Positions 17,059-25,839 of a stretch of DNA of 64,000 nucleotides are shown here, one piece after another. Position numbers and translations under genes: made by a program. The DNA is from Neorhizobium petrolearium (lineage in GTDB: Bacteria > Pseudomonadota > Alphaproteobacteria > Rhizobiales > Rhizobiaceae), in assembly GCF_017873175.1 (NCBI RefSeq), contig NZ_JAGGJW010000005.1, positions 1 through 64,000 on the forward strand. Direction: 5' to 3'. The number at the start of each line of letters is the position of its first letter. Within the stretch, counting starts at the first letter, position 1. Under the pieces are notes generated by a model. It ran no database searches. It was not told the origin of the DNA and was given only the letters and a program-made list of their open reading frames with translations.

Positions 17059-17817
17059 ATGGAAATTATAGACGGACGCCCCTCGTTCTGGCGAGAACGC
17101 GTTGGTGCCTACGTCGACACGATCCAGCAGTTGCCTGCGAAGGTGGGAGTGGCGACGGATAAGGTAGCCGACCTTGAGCTAGCCGCCGACATCTCAGAAA
17201 AATTCAACAAGTGGAACCCGGAGACTCCTAGCGACGAGTATGCGCTCAAAACATCCGTCGCGAGCTATGTCTACTATAGCGAAAGAACAATTGACGGGCT
17301 TTGCCGCGCGGCCTTAAATCAATGGCAGGAGGGCGAATTCGTGAGTTTTTGCCTCGTCGGACGGCTGATCTTCGAGTACGGCGCATCCATCCATTATCTG
17401 CTGAAGCAAATGAGGTGCGCCGCACCTGACTGGGCAGCCGCACGCACGAAACTGACCCCTTTTTTCCTGGGTAGCCGCAGAGGGCATTGGCTCGAAGCTT
17501 TGAACATCGAGCAACCCTCCAGCGTCAACATCCTGACGCAAATCAAGCATTGGGTGGATGAGAATCCGGAAGCCGAGGACGACTATGCGTTCCTGAGTGA
17601 AAGCTGCCATCCAAACTTCATCCAACATTACTATCTACATCGTGCAGGTTCTGGAGGGGACGTTGTGTTCTCAATGCTGGCGCAACTCCCACTTGACCAG
17701 GCTCTCCACCGTTTTGTCTCGATCATTGACAAAGCGGCCCATTCCATCGGTCAGAATCTGCTAGAAATTTCGACGCTTAGCAAATTGCCACCCTATAGTG
17801 CGTCAACTGCGTCGTGA
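17059..17817 (+). CDS. Hypothetical protein, mostly helical, in defence island
   Basis: Protein of 252 residues that I do not recognise with confidence. It appears alpha-helical and soluble, with aromatic and His-rich patches such as SESCHPNFIQHYYLHR and EYGASIHYLLKQM. The general look resembles DUF5677-type proteins, which also have a conserved S-x-x-x-H-P-like stretch, but this is a weak comparison. An earlier in-frame start (17026) exists; the ATG at 17059 gives MEIIDGRPSFWRER, a plausible beginning, and has GAG upstream. It follows the DUF2026 gene by 253 bp, so it may be a separate unit. The role is unknown. Confidence 0.6.
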   Translation: MEIIDGRPSFWRERVGAYVDTIQQLPAKVGVATDKVADLELAADISEKFNKWNPETPSDEYALKTSVASYVYYSERTIDGLCRAALNQWQEGEFVSFCLVGRLIFEYGASIHYLLKQMRCAAPDWAAARTKLTPFFLGSRRGHWLEALNIEQPSSVNILTQIKHWVDENPEAEDDYAFLSESCHPNFIQHYYLHRAGSGGDVVFSMLAQLPLDQALHRFVSIIDKAAHSIGQNLLEISTLSKLPPYSASTAS

Positions 17818-18058
17818 ATATCAGCTGATCTGTTGCAGCGGCGCATATCGTCCTGTCCAATTCGCTGTAAGTGAAAACGATGGAGATAAGCTTGGACGTC
17901 TCTCGCAAGGGAGAAATGAATTGGAATGCCCTGAGTGGTGATAGGCTATCAAAGAGCATAGCTGGAGCGGTGGTATTCGTGAAGAGGAAGTCCGGTTGTC
18001 TAAGCCGCAATGGAGCTGATCCCGGTCGCTAAGACCGCTTCTTTGCAAACTTTTCGGA

Positions 18059-18766
18059 TCAGGATCCTGGCAGCATAGTGGCGTCGTAGTCTTCCAGCTC
18101 CGAAAGAAACTTCCTAGTTGCGTTGAGCTTTTCCTCATTTGTCTCTGCTGCCTCTAGGCAATCCAACACGCGGCCGGGGCTGAAGGGGCCGAGGTCAGGA
18201 TCAACCAAATGATATGGATGGAGGAAGAAGTGACCTTCATAGAAGCAGACGAGCCTCAGCGCTTTTTTTGAATATCCAATGGTTGCCATGAAGTGTGGAG
18301 AAATAGCGATGGCGCAGATATCCTTTACACTTGAGGGTCTTTTTTCCGCATGGTCGTAGGCGTCGAGAAACCCTCCGCCGACTAAAAGACCATCGCCGCG
18401 GACGATATCGCCGAATCCTAACCCTCCCCGGGGAATATATTTGAGTGCCAACATTTGCTGGTACAAAATAGACGCAGTGACGAGGTATCGCAGAGCTGGA
18501 TCTGGCATCTCCCGCCGCGAATGGACAATAAACATATCATTCAGGCGCAGCGTCTCAAACTCGCGCGTTCCGATTATGCGCGAGCCGAATTGAAGTGCCA
18601 CAAGATTTGGCAGTTTCAACTTAAACGCGGCGTATTGGCGATCCACTTCGCCCCAGAGATCAAGAAGGGATCGGCGATCGGCGCGGCGAATCTTGTCAGA
18701 GAACCCAAGTGCATCAACTACGAACACATGAGATTCGAAAACCTTGCGGCGCCTTTGAAAGATCAT
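18059..18766 (-). CDS. Diverged class III nucleotide-cyclase-like protein
   Basis: Protein of 235 residues with the pattern of a single class III cyclase catalytic domain. HVFVVDALGFSDKIR near residue 15 resembles the first metal-binding strand (Asp, then GF). LRLNDMFIVHS near residue 75 fits the second metal-site strand. The stretch RGGLGFGDIVRGDGLLVGGG, then FLDAYDHAEKR, mimics the region after the dimer interface in class III cyclases, where RxGI, G and an A..E ending are usual. Such orphan domains include the cyclases of Pycsar defence. No membrane or effector domain is attached. The ATG at 18766 has AGGAG upstream and is preferred to a GTG at 18817. A LexA-type box lies 71-85 bp upstream. 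Activity is unproven. Confidence 0.55.
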   Translation of the reverse strand: MIFQRRRKVFESHVFVVDALGFSDKIRRADRRSLLDLWGEVDRQYAAFKLKLPNLVALQFGSRIIGTREFETLRLNDMFIVHSRREMPDPALRYLVTASILYQQMLALKYIPRGGLGFGDIVRGDGLLVGGGFLDAYDHAEKRPSSVKDICAIAISPHFMATIGYSKKALRLVCFYEGHFFLHPYHLVDPDLGPFSPGRVLDCLEAAETNEEKLNATRKFLSELEDYDATMLPGS

Positions 18767-18836
18767 CGTCCCTGAGCTCCTGAGTTCGAGCATTTCGCGA
18801 TTACCACTGATTGCCACCGGCCGGAAATCAATGTAT

Positions 18837-18851
18837 GTTCACTTTTTGTTC
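18837..18851. promoter_or_regulatory. LexA (SOS) box of the alphaproteobacterial type
   Basis: GTTC-ACTTTTT-GTTC is an exact match to the alphaproteobacterial LexA consensus GTTC-N7-GTTC. It lies upstream of the cyclase-like gene (minus strand) and 179 bp upstream of the gene at 19030 (plus strand). One exact match of eight fixed bases can arise by chance, but the intergenic position supports a real site. Confidence 0.5.
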
Positions 18852-19029
18852 ACGCCAATAACTCGCTCACGGAACCACTCGCATGGCTCACCGAATGCGG
18901 AATATAGCAACCTCCTAGCGGCGTTTTTCACATGTATTTTTGTTTTTCCACTAACGTGAACACGTCTGGCTCGAATGGTGGTTGTGCCTGCGCCAGTCCC
19001 GTGCAAGTTCCGACTGAGAAACGGAATGT

Positions 19030-19803
19030 ATGATGATGCTATCCCAGATCCCTTCGTCCCAGAATGCTGAACAGAAGGTGCAGTCCCTATGTGCGGCTGA
19101 CTTTGTCTGCTGGTCGCGAATGCAGGCTGAGGCGGGACAGGAACTCAATTCCATTCTTGCTCGCAAAGAGAATGAAAGACGTGCAGGCGACGGCCTCTTT
19201 TTTTGGGGGGTTGGCAATGCACCATCGACGTCGATTGGCGCCCTTGCCCGGATGAAGAAGGACGTTCCAGTCGTGTTCTCAATCATGAAGAGCAGGCCGA
19301 AGGTGGCGGACTCATCCCCCAGTAGCCTTCTGGTGTGGCGGCGCTTTGTTGATCTGTATGGGGTGGAACGACCATTGCCGCCTCATGCCCTTATCACAAG
19401 TCGCGGCGATAGCGACAGCGGCACCCGCAAGACCAAGCACTACGCACTTATGTGTTGGTCGCAGGACGAGTTGCAAATCAAGCGTGGCATACCGTTCGAT
19501 CATAACGCCTACCGAAATGCGGGACCGAATGGTGCTCCGGTCGGCGCTTCTCAGGTAACGGCTTTACTGACGCAGGCTACGAAGCCTTCTGGCGAAGCCC
19601 AATACGAAGCCAATTTGGAAGCAACCCTTGCAGGCAGCTATTGGATTCGCCTTGTCGATCCTGTGAGATTGACAAAAAAAAGGGCTGCCATCTATGCCGA
19701 CACCTCCTGCAACACAAGTTCGGAATGGCTCGATATGGTTAGGGAACTTCGGGCTGGCGTCGGTGTCGAAGGTCAGCCCGACTTCCAACCTTCGCTGTTT
19801 TAG
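19030..19803 (+). CDS. Hypothetical protein, first gene of an ImmA/PIN module
   Basis: Protein of 257 residues without a family I can name. Conserved-looking features are VCWSRMQAEAGQELNSILAR and GDGLFFWGVGNAPSTSIGAL in the first third, a KTKHYALMCWSQDEL segment in the middle, and a C-terminus ending PDFQPSLF. No signal peptide or transmembrane segment is seen. The gene is followed after 69 bp by an ImmA/IrrE-type peptidase and then an overlapping PIN-domain gene on the same strand, so the three probably form one operon. It starts at the first of three consecutive ATG/ATG codons; a GGAA stretch precedes it. It could be the sensor or substrate of the module, which is a guess. Confidence 0.6.
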   Translation: MMMLSQIPSSQNAEQKVQSLCAADFVCWSRMQAEAGQELNSILARKENERRAGDGLFFWGVGNAPSTSIGALARMKKDVPVVFSIMKSRPKVADSSPSSLLVWRRFVDLYGVERPLPPHALITSRGDSDSGTRKTKHYALMCWSQDELQIKRGIPFDHNAYRNAGPNGAPVGASQVTALLTQATKPSGEAQYEANLEATLAGSYWIRLVDPVRLTKKRAAIYADTSCNTSSEWLDMVRELRAGVGVEGQPDFQPSLF

Positions 19804-19872
19804 GTTCCTGGTCCACAGGCGTTACGCGCCATGTTAAGGTAATATGGGAAACGACTGCAGCTTGAGATAACG

Positions 19873-20868
19873 GTGGATCCAGATACCAAAAATTTATTGA
19901 ATGAGTTGCGCAAGGCCGGCCTTGGTGATCGCGCAATTCGAGCAGCGTGGCCAGCTTGGTGGTCCGATGACATGGCGGCTAGCCCGTCAAGTCGCGCAGA
20001 ACTTAGATTTGCACTCGCAAGGAAGCTGGGACTAAGCCCAAAACCTCTGCTGGGAGAACGCGTCGAGTTCATCTGGAAAGATAAAGCTCGATTCAAGCAC
20101 CTTTCCGTTCACGACTTCAATCAGCAAGACGCGATGACCTCGTTTGGCGTCTCAGTAGGACGCCTGTTACTTCATGCAACGATGGCGACGCACCCGATAA
20201 ACTCGATATCGGCGACTTCGCTTCGCCAGGCGGTGCTTTCAAACGCCAATTATGTCGATCTGCAAACCTTGCTGGCCACGTGCTGGGCGATTGGCATCCC
20301 AGTGATCCACCTCCGCGTGTTTCCGCTCGACACAAAGTCGATGCATGCGATGGTGGTCGAGGATCGTGGCCGGCATGCAATTTTGCTCGGGAGAGATGCA
20401 AATTATCCAGCACCAGTCGCGTTCACTTTGGCTCACGAGCTTGGCCACATAATGCTCGGCCATCTGGAAGGCGCTTCAGCAATCGTTGACTTGGAAGAGT
20501 CCACAGAATTCGAAGATGGGGATCCGCAGGAACAGGAAGCCGACGAATACGCTTTGACGCTCCTGACATCAACACCGTCCCCAGACATTCGGACTAATAT
20601 CTCTCAATTTGGGGCTAGGGCTCTTGCGAAGGCGGTGCTGGAAGCGGCCCCACGATATGGAATTGAGCCAGGAACGCTGGCTTTATGTCTAGCTTATCGC
20701 GAAAAGATGTGGCCAACAGCAATTGCTTCACTGCGACACATTTACACTGAGTCGAAGCCGGTTTGGAACGAAGTGAATTCAATCGCAAATCAGCAACTGG
20801 ACTGGGGGCAGCTTAACGAGGAATCCGCCGAGTATCTTCACAATATAATGTTGGGAAGCGATGACTGA
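19873..20868 (+). CDS. ImmA/IrrE-family zinc metallopeptidase
   Basis: Protein of 331 residues. The metallopeptidase domain contains AFTLAHELGHIMLGHLEG near residue 190 (HExxH zinc site with catalytic Glu) and the third-ligand segment DPQEQEADEYALTLL about 35 residues later, as in ImmA of ICEBs1 and IrrE/PprI. Those enzymes cleave a partner repressor or antitoxin. The N-terminal half is unassigned and lacks a recognisable XRE DNA-binding domain. Translation starts at GTG 19873. Its 3' end overlaps the next gene (PIN domain) by 8 bases (ATGACTGA), which indicates translational coupling and suggests a peptidase-controlled toxin-antitoxin or defence module. Confidence 0.8.
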   Translation: MDPDTKNLLNELRKAGLGDRAIRAAWPAWWSDDMAASPSSRAELRFALARKLGLSPKPLLGERVEFIWKDKARFKHLSVHDFNQQDAMTSFGVSVGRLLLHATMATHPINSISATSLRQAVLSNANYVDLQTLLATCWAIGIPVIHLRVFPLDTKSMHAMVVEDRGRHAILLGRDANYPAPVAFTLAHELGHIMLGHLEGASAIVDLEESTEFEDGDPQEQEADEYALTLLTSTPSPDIRTNISQFGARALAKAVLEAAPRYGIEPGTLALCLAYREKMWPTAIASLRHIYTESKPVWNEVNSIANQQLDWGQLNEESAEYLHNIMLGSDD

Positions 20869-21523
20869 AGGTGTACTCGTTGACAACGATGTTGTCGTAA
20901 AGATCTGCGCCTACCGATGTGGGCAGGAGTTCCTAGAAATCGCGACCATCAGCGATCGTTCACCGGGCATACTGGCTGTCGCTCGCCACTCAATTTCCAG
21001 CCGCCTCGGACGCTCGAAGGTCCTTGCCGACCAACAGGGAGCGAAAACAGAATGGGATGGACTCGTATCACGGCTGACAATAATCGAGCCTTCTTCTGAG
21101 GAAGTCGATCTCGCTGCGGATTTTGAAACTCGCGCAATCGAACTGTCACTGCAATTGGACACCGGCGAGAGTCAACTCTTTGCTGTACTCATCCTGCGAT
21201 CGGCGCCGTTGTTGCTGACCGGCGACAAGCGAGCTATCCAAGCGTTGGAAGAAATCGCACCTTCAAGCTCTCATGGGACAGTTGGTTGCTTGGAGCAGCT
21301 CTTGCTGGCTTTCCTCAATGTCTTTGACAACGCCACCATACGAGGCCGGATTTGCGCTGAGCCATCAGCTGATCGTGCGGCTGCGATTTGCTTTTCATGC
21401 TCAAGCCCATCTGTTCCAGCTGCAACCATAGTGGCTGGCCTAAAAAGCTACATCGCGAACCTTCGGGCTGTGACCCCTAGGCTGCTTGTCGCGGCCGACG
21501 ATATCTCAGCGATAGTTCCGTAG
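20861..21523 (+). CDS. PIN-domain-like protein
   Basis: Protein of 220 residues with the pattern of a PIN nuclease domain: VLVDNDVVVKICAY at the N-terminus (first acidic residues), LSLQLDTGESQLFAVLIL in the middle (Asp and Glu), and LLTGDKRAIQALEE (third Asp) before residue 130. The C-terminal 90 residues are unassigned. PIN domains are Mg-dependent RNases. It overlaps the ImmA/IrrE gene by 8 bases, so the two are coupled. Its last 18 bases overlap the end of the convergent gene at 21506. The combination suggests a toxin (PIN) whose activity is gated by the peptidase, which is inference. Confidence 0.65.
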   Translation: MTEGVLVDNDVVVKICAYRCGQEFLEIATISDRSPGILAVARHSISSRLGRSKVLADQQGAKTEWDGLVSRLTIIEPSSEEVDLAADFETRAIELSLQLDTGESQLFAVLILRSAPLLLTGDKRAIQALEEIAPSSSHGTVGCLEQLLLAFLNVFDNATIRGRICAEPSADRAAAICFSCSSPSVPAATIVAGLKSYIANLRAVTPRLLVAADDISAIVP

Positions 21524-22093
21524 AAAAACAGCGTATGGGGCTTTCAACTCGGCTACGAGATTAATAGGGCGCTCTTTAGGCTGCTCCATCGCTTCATTGC
21601 TGCGCTCTGGCCCATCAAGAACCTCCAAGCAAGCCTTGTCGACGCGGCCATTTATGTATCGACTGCCCAGCCGACCAGCGCTTGGCCCCACGGGAACTCG
21701 TGTCATATCGAGCGGCAAGTCGAATACATCTTCCCTCAGGTCTGCGATAACCAGCGCATAACGCGAGCCACGGACTTCAATTGTATCTGGAATGGTCTGC
21801 CAGGTCACACCATCAGCTGAGTATTCCGCTGCGCAAAGCGGCTCTGCGAAGTGATTTGACGTCATCGCTTCCATGCACAAGTGAATTGGTTCGCCCGCCT
21901 CTGCGAATCGACGCGCAAAAGGCTGGACCATGGAAGTCGGGTGACAGGTGTTGCCACCGTAGCCCCACATCCCATAACCCGTCTGCTTAATCTCCTCCGA
22001 TTTCCTCTTGATGATGTCTTCGAGAGTCTCCTGGGCGTGTGTGCCGACCTTCATGAAAAGTATGCCCGCACCTGGATGAATTATGTTGCTCAC
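21506..22093 (-). CDS. Conserved protein of unknown function, third gene of kinase/BpsA-like operon
   Basis: Protein of 195 residues. It has strongly conserved-looking motifs, HPGAGILFMKVGTHAQE at the start and GYGMWGYGGNTCHPTSMVQP near residue 40, plus SADGVTWQTIP and VRGSRYALVIADL later. I recall similar proteins in many bacteria but not a function. Its GTG start overlaps the stop of the BpsA-like gene (GTGA), so the two are coupled. The Gly-rich GGNTCHP stretch could be a catalytic or ligand loop. Its 3' end overlaps the convergent PIN gene by 18 bases. No membrane segments are seen. Confidence 0.65.
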   Translation of the reverse strand: MSNIIHPGAGILFMKVGTHAQETLEDIIKRKSEEIKQTGYGMWGYGGNTCHPTSMVQPFARRFAEAGEPIHLCMEAMTSNHFAEPLCAAEYSADGVTWQTIPDTIEVRGSRYALVIADLREDVFDLPLDMTRVPVGPSAGRLGSRYINGRVDKACLEVLDGPERSNEAMEQPKERPINLVAELKAPYAVFLRNYR

Positions 22094-22968
22094 TTCCCGT
22101 CCTCCAACATCACCAGCTCATATTCGTCGTCTGGAGCCATACCGTAGTCAGGCCGTTTTCGTTCCTTGACATACTTTACCTTAGGATCCTTTGAATTGCC
22201 GTAGAAGTTCGTCAACCGTTCCTGACTTGCCGCAATGCTCGGGCTGCGCTTAGCGCTATTGCCTGGAAGGGCGCTGACAAAAAGGTTGCAGGAACGAAGG
22301 TCTGGCGCGTCATCGAGATGATACTCATGCAGTTTCCTCTGCATGCGGGAGACGTAAAAGCCACGCTGGGATCCGAACGCCTGGACGTTCGCCAACACCC
22401 TCTTTGGCCAAGCCAGTTCATCGTCGTCGGCAATAACCACCATGCCGTCACCCTCGTAGTGCACCGCGTCGAATCCTCGCTCCATGAAAACGTTCACACT
22501 TTCCCCATTGTTGGATGCACCCCAAGGCGGGTTCGTATAAAAGCAGTCGTATTTGTTGCGATCAGGGAACGCGTCTAGGCAGTTATATAGCTCGGCATCC
22601 AGATGTTCGAGCCGCTCCTTATCAGCGAAACGCTTGACAGCATTGACGGTACGCTCGTCAAAATCAAATACAGTGATCTTCGAAGGGCCGAAACTGAGAA
22701 CCTCGCGAGCCCTGAGATATGCGACGCAAACGCTGACCGCATCACCGTCGCCGATGAAAGCCAGACGTTTGCCGTCTGCCCAATCGGCGACAATCTCACT
22801 TTGAATCACCATATCGGCCGTCTTCATATGGATCTGGTCGAACACTCTTAACGGTCTGGGACGATTTTGCACGACGTCCGACACAGCATTGATGGCTTTA
22901 TGCAAGTCCACTTGTTCGCGCATCAAACATCGCACTCCAGCTTCGACTAATATGAATGTTCCCGGCAT
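22090..22968 (-). CDS. BpsA-like (branched polyamine synthase family) transferase
   Basis: Protein of 292 residues resembling the catalytic part of BpsA, the N4-bis(aminopropyl)spermidine synthase of thermophiles (a Rossmann transferase that uses decarboxylated SAM). Visible signs are VFDQIHMKTADMVIQSEIV, then LAFIGDGDAVSVCVAYL (cofactor loop), ITVFDFDERTVNAVKRF (acidic ribose ligand), and DCFYTNPPWGASNNGESV, an NPPW motif as in amino-methyltransferases. The N-terminal winged helix of archaeal BpsA is missing. ATG 22968 is preferred; a TTG start at 23001 would overlap the kinase gene. The substrate could be a polyamine or a nucleotide/base amine. It is sandwiched between a kinase gene and the unknown gene at 21506. 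Confidence 0.6.
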   Translation of the reverse strand: MPGTFILVEAGVRCLMREQVDLHKAINAVSDVVQNRPRPLRVFDQIHMKTADMVIQSEIVADWADGKRLAFIGDGDAVSVCVAYLRAREVLSFGPSKITVFDFDERTVNAVKRFADKERLEHLDAELYNCLDAFPDRNKYDCFYTNPPWGASNNGESVNVFMERGFDAVHYEGDGMVVIADDDELAWPKRVLANVQAFGSQRGFYVSRMQRKLHEYHLDDAPDLRSCNLFVSALPGNSAKRSPSIAASQERLTNFYGNSKDPKVKYVKERKRPDYGMAPDDEYELVMLEDGK

Positions 22969-22981
22969 TTTAGCGTGTAGG

Positions 22982-23563
22982 TCAGGCCAGGCGTCGGGCA
23001 AGCCGCGTCACCAACGCCGTTTGCTCGATGTTCGTATCAAACAAATAGACAGGCTTGCCCGTGATCGCGCCGTAAGTTGCTGCCAACGATGCCTGCAGAG
23101 TGGTGTGAAATCTTGCTTGCTCAATATCAACCATCGGTCTGCCGCTGGCATCATCTCCGATGCGCTGTATGGCTACTTCTGGCGATGTGTAGAAAACCCA
23201 GATCTCATCAGGGTTCAGCTTGCCGACCTGCTCAAGCGAAAATGCCGTGATGCGATAGCCGTAGTCCTCTTTTGTCACTGGATGGCTATCAATCAGAACG
23301 TGACTGCTGGCGCGATGTGTTTCGATGAACTGCAACAACAGTTCATCAACTGCCGTGACATCTTCGGGAAGAACAATATTAGCGGATTTTCGCCGAAGAT
23401 CACTTTGGTCACTAAGAACAGCGCCGCGGTCACGGACAAACGTTGTGAGCCGCGCACCGTATTCCCATAGCACAAGAGGTATGACAGCTTCCGCCAGCAG
23501 GCGCGCTGTGGAACTTTTTCCGGCCGCAGGCGCACCAGTGAGATAGATCGTCTTGAAGGACAT
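22982..23563 (-). CDS. P-loop nucleoside/nucleotide kinase-like protein
   Basis: Protein of 193 residues of the adenylate-kinase/AAA_33-like P-loop kinase group. The Walker A motif is IYLTGAPAAGKSSTARLLAE near residues 4-23. The middle VLIDSHPVTKEDYGY resembles the substrate/walker B strand, and IGDDASGRPMVDIEQARFHT is a lid-like Arg region. It may phosphorylate a small nucleotide-like molecule. The ATG at 23563 is preferred to a TTG at 23596. It is the first gene of a three-gene operon with the BpsA-like gene (13 bp later) and the unknown gene. Its function in the operon is not known. Confidence 0.68.
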   Translation of the reverse strand: MSFKTIYLTGAPAAGKSSTARLLAEAVIPLVLWEYGARLTTFVRDRGAVLSDQSDLRRKSANIVLPEDVTAVDELLLQFIETHRASSHVLIDSHPVTKEDYGYRITAFSLEQVGKLNPDEIWVFYTSPEVAIQRIGDDASGRPMVDIEQARFHTTLQASLAATYGAITGKPVYLFDTNIEQTALVTRLARRLA

Positions 23564-23845
23564 TCTGCGAACACCTGCCAACGAAAGATTTGTCAATGCT
23601 ACTTATAATAAGTGGATTGATTCTGAGATGCGCGCAATGCGAAAGTCAACCTAACGCCCTAAATGTCAAAGCAAAAAGATGAAAGTTGGTGTAATTCGCA
23701 GCGATTATCCTAGGTAGACAATATTCCAACTTAGATTTTATAGGGCTTGACTTTGCTTCCCAGTGATCCTGTCCCGCCCCATGGCAATGCTTAGAACGTG
23801 TTACGGTCGGCTTGCCGCAACATCCCCGTCAGACCATGATCTAAG

Positions 23846-25837
23846 TTATAACAAGGCAGCTATCCGCGCTCTTTCTACAAGATCGACGATCTTCCAACCT
23901 TCTTTTTCAGCCTTTTCGGCGACCGCCTCAAACTCTGACTTTCTCAAAGCGAGGCCCAGGAGTTCACGCGGCCGCGTCACGGCAACGAAGACATTGGTGG
24001 CCGCTGCCACCCCTATTTCAGACAGGGGCGTTGCCCCTTCGATCCCAAACGCTCTCGACAAGACAGTCGAAAGGTCCAGGCATGACTGGTCTTTTGCGTG
24101 CCCCTTCCAAACCTCGCTCTCCAAGACCAAAATCCCGTCGACCGTCTTCCCCTTGACTGAATGGATAGAACCGAGGCGGATGGTTGCTTCCCCGATCGTG
24201 ACCTGCTTCGTCGCTCGCGCTGCCGGCCCGACCGCTTCTGCCTCTTTACCCCGAACGAAGCCACAATACTCCGTCACCCCCGCCGAAACAGCCTGCCCGT
24301 CGGCTGGATCAAACAGCGCAAGCAACGCTGCACAAAATGTCTCCCAGGCGACCTTCTCCCAAGCAGCTTTGCCAGTTAATATGTGCCTGTGGAGGAGCGA
24401 CCTGATTTTTCGAGGCAGTTCAGCCTCGCGACGACCGAGAGTCACCCAAAGGTTTCTTGCCGTAATCGGTCCACCGTTTGAGCCGGTCCAATCGTAAAGC
24501 CGCAAAAGCTCGGCGATAGCGCTACAGAACAGATCCATGACTTCGGACGGTGGACGAGCAGCCGCGTGATGGAGCGCAGCTTTTTGAAGCTGCCTGCAAA
24601 GGAGATTTGCCTCTTTCGGCGTACCGGCTTCACCGCGATATGTGGAATGGTAATCGACAAGGCTCTTCGGGTACCAGGCTCCCTTGACCTTCCCCGTGAC
24701 GTTGTGCCGTGACGCTACGGCCCAGATCTCCTGCCGCGAAAAGGAATCGGGCCAATGCGCCTTGGCCTCCTCAGCGAAGGCGGTAAGCACGCCGGCAATC
24801 GTCTTCTCATCAAACACGATGACGACCATCGAGGTTCGCTTGCCGCCAACGCTTTGTATTTTTTGGGGAAGCTTGGTGGTCAGCCGGCTCGCGAAGTCGG
24901 CTATTGGCTGACCGAACCGGCGGCTCTCGTTGAACGGAATGCAATCCGCGCCGGGCGTCCAGTATGACGCTACGGTCGCATCATCCTCGTAGAGGGTCTG
25001 ATTGCTGTCGCCGAGACGTTGGAACGCTGCGCCGCCGCCGCCGAATAGGAGCTCCAAAAGCTTCATCTGCTCGCCGTTCGTGTCTTGTGCTTCATCCAGG
25101 ATCACAACAGGAAAGCGGGAGCGCAGGCGTTCTGCAATTTCCGGATTATCTTTGAGGGCACGCAACGCGAGTACAGTCATATCTGAATAACGATAGAGCC
25201 CCTTCTTTACCATGAGCGCCTTCAGCCGAGCGAGCGCCTTGCCGCAGGACGTATCAGCACCGTGCTGCCGTTTTCGGCGACGTACCGCGAGAGTTTCGGG
25301 CAGTTCCGAACCGGTCACGAAATCTACGTCAAGATCCAAGCCTCGGACCCATGATTCCACCATTGCAGGCGCTTTTTTGGCCTGTGCTTTCAATTCCCAA
25401 TAGTGGGGTAGCGCTCGTGCCGCTTCCGCGGCGAAGACATCATCATCGATGCGCCGGATCGGCCAGCCAAGGCCGTGCAAGTAAGGCAATGCCAGGAATT
25501 GGTTGACGAACGCCGTCACCGTTCCGGTGAAATGGGGATAGGCCATAAGTCGCGAAGCCGTCGGGTGGCGCGAAATCTGCTGCTCAACTTCCGTGCGCGC
25601 CGAATTTGTGTGCGAAATAACGCATACGCCTTGGCGGCGGCTGTCCCAGCTTCGCGAGAGAAGAGCGAGCTTGGCTGCCAGTAGAGTGGTTTTCCCGTTT
25701 CCGGGTGCAGCCTGCACGTCGCAGGAAATCATGCTTCCGAGAAAGTCTGAACGGCTCTTGTCCGAAAAGTCACAGCCGCCGAGCTCGGCGCCAAGCTCGG
25801 CCAGGAGTTGGGGCGTGATCGGCGCGATTTCGAGCAT
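23846..25837 (-). CDS. gajB: UvrD/Rep-type helicase (GajB-like)
   Basis: Superfamily 1A helicase of 663 residues. Walker A DVQAAPGNGKTTLLAAKLAL lies near residue 45, motif Ia CVISHTNSARTEV near 75, motif II VVILDEAQDTNGEQ near 245, motif V-like GSIHSVKGKTVDGILVLE near 570, and VAVTRPRELLGLAL near 630. The gene starts 2 bp after the GajA-like gene ends, the arrangement of Gabija (GajA nuclease plus GajB helicase). GajB is thought to sense DNA ends or nucleotide depletion and act with GajA. It is longer than the roughly 500-residue B. cereus GajB; the extra length is in the middle (residues 390-540). The symbol reflects family resemblance, not proven function. Confidence 0.8.
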   Translation of the reverse strand: MLEIAPITPQLLAELGAELGGCDFSDKSRSDFLGSMISCDVQAAPGNGKTTLLAAKLALLSRSWDSRRQGVCVISHTNSARTEVEQQISRHPTASRLMAYPHFTGTVTAFVNQFLALPYLHGLGWPIRRIDDDVFAAEAARALPHYWELKAQAKKAPAMVESWVRGLDLDVDFVTGSELPETLAVRRRKRQHGADTSCGKALARLKALMVKKGLYRYSDMTVLALRALKDNPEIAERLRSRFPVVILDEAQDTNGEQMKLLELLFGGGGAAFQRLGDSNQTLYEDDATVASYWTPGADCIPFNESRRFGQPIADFASRLTTKLPQKIQSVGGKRTSMVVIVFDEKTIAGVLTAFAEEAKAHWPDSFSRQEIWAVASRHNVTGKVKGAWYPKSLVDYHSTYRGEAGTPKEANLLCRQLQKAALHHAAARPPSEVMDLFCSAIAELLRLYDWTGSNGGPITARNLWVTLGRREAELPRKIRSLLHRHILTGKAAWEKVAWETFCAALLALFDPADGQAVSAGVTEYCGFVRGKEAEAVGPAARATKQVTIGEATIRLGSIHSVKGKTVDGILVLESEVWKGHAKDQSCLDLSTVLSRAFGIEGATPLSEIGVAAATNVFVAVTRPRELLGLALRKSEFEAVAEKAEKEGWKIVDLVERARIAALL

Positions 25838-25839
25838 GA

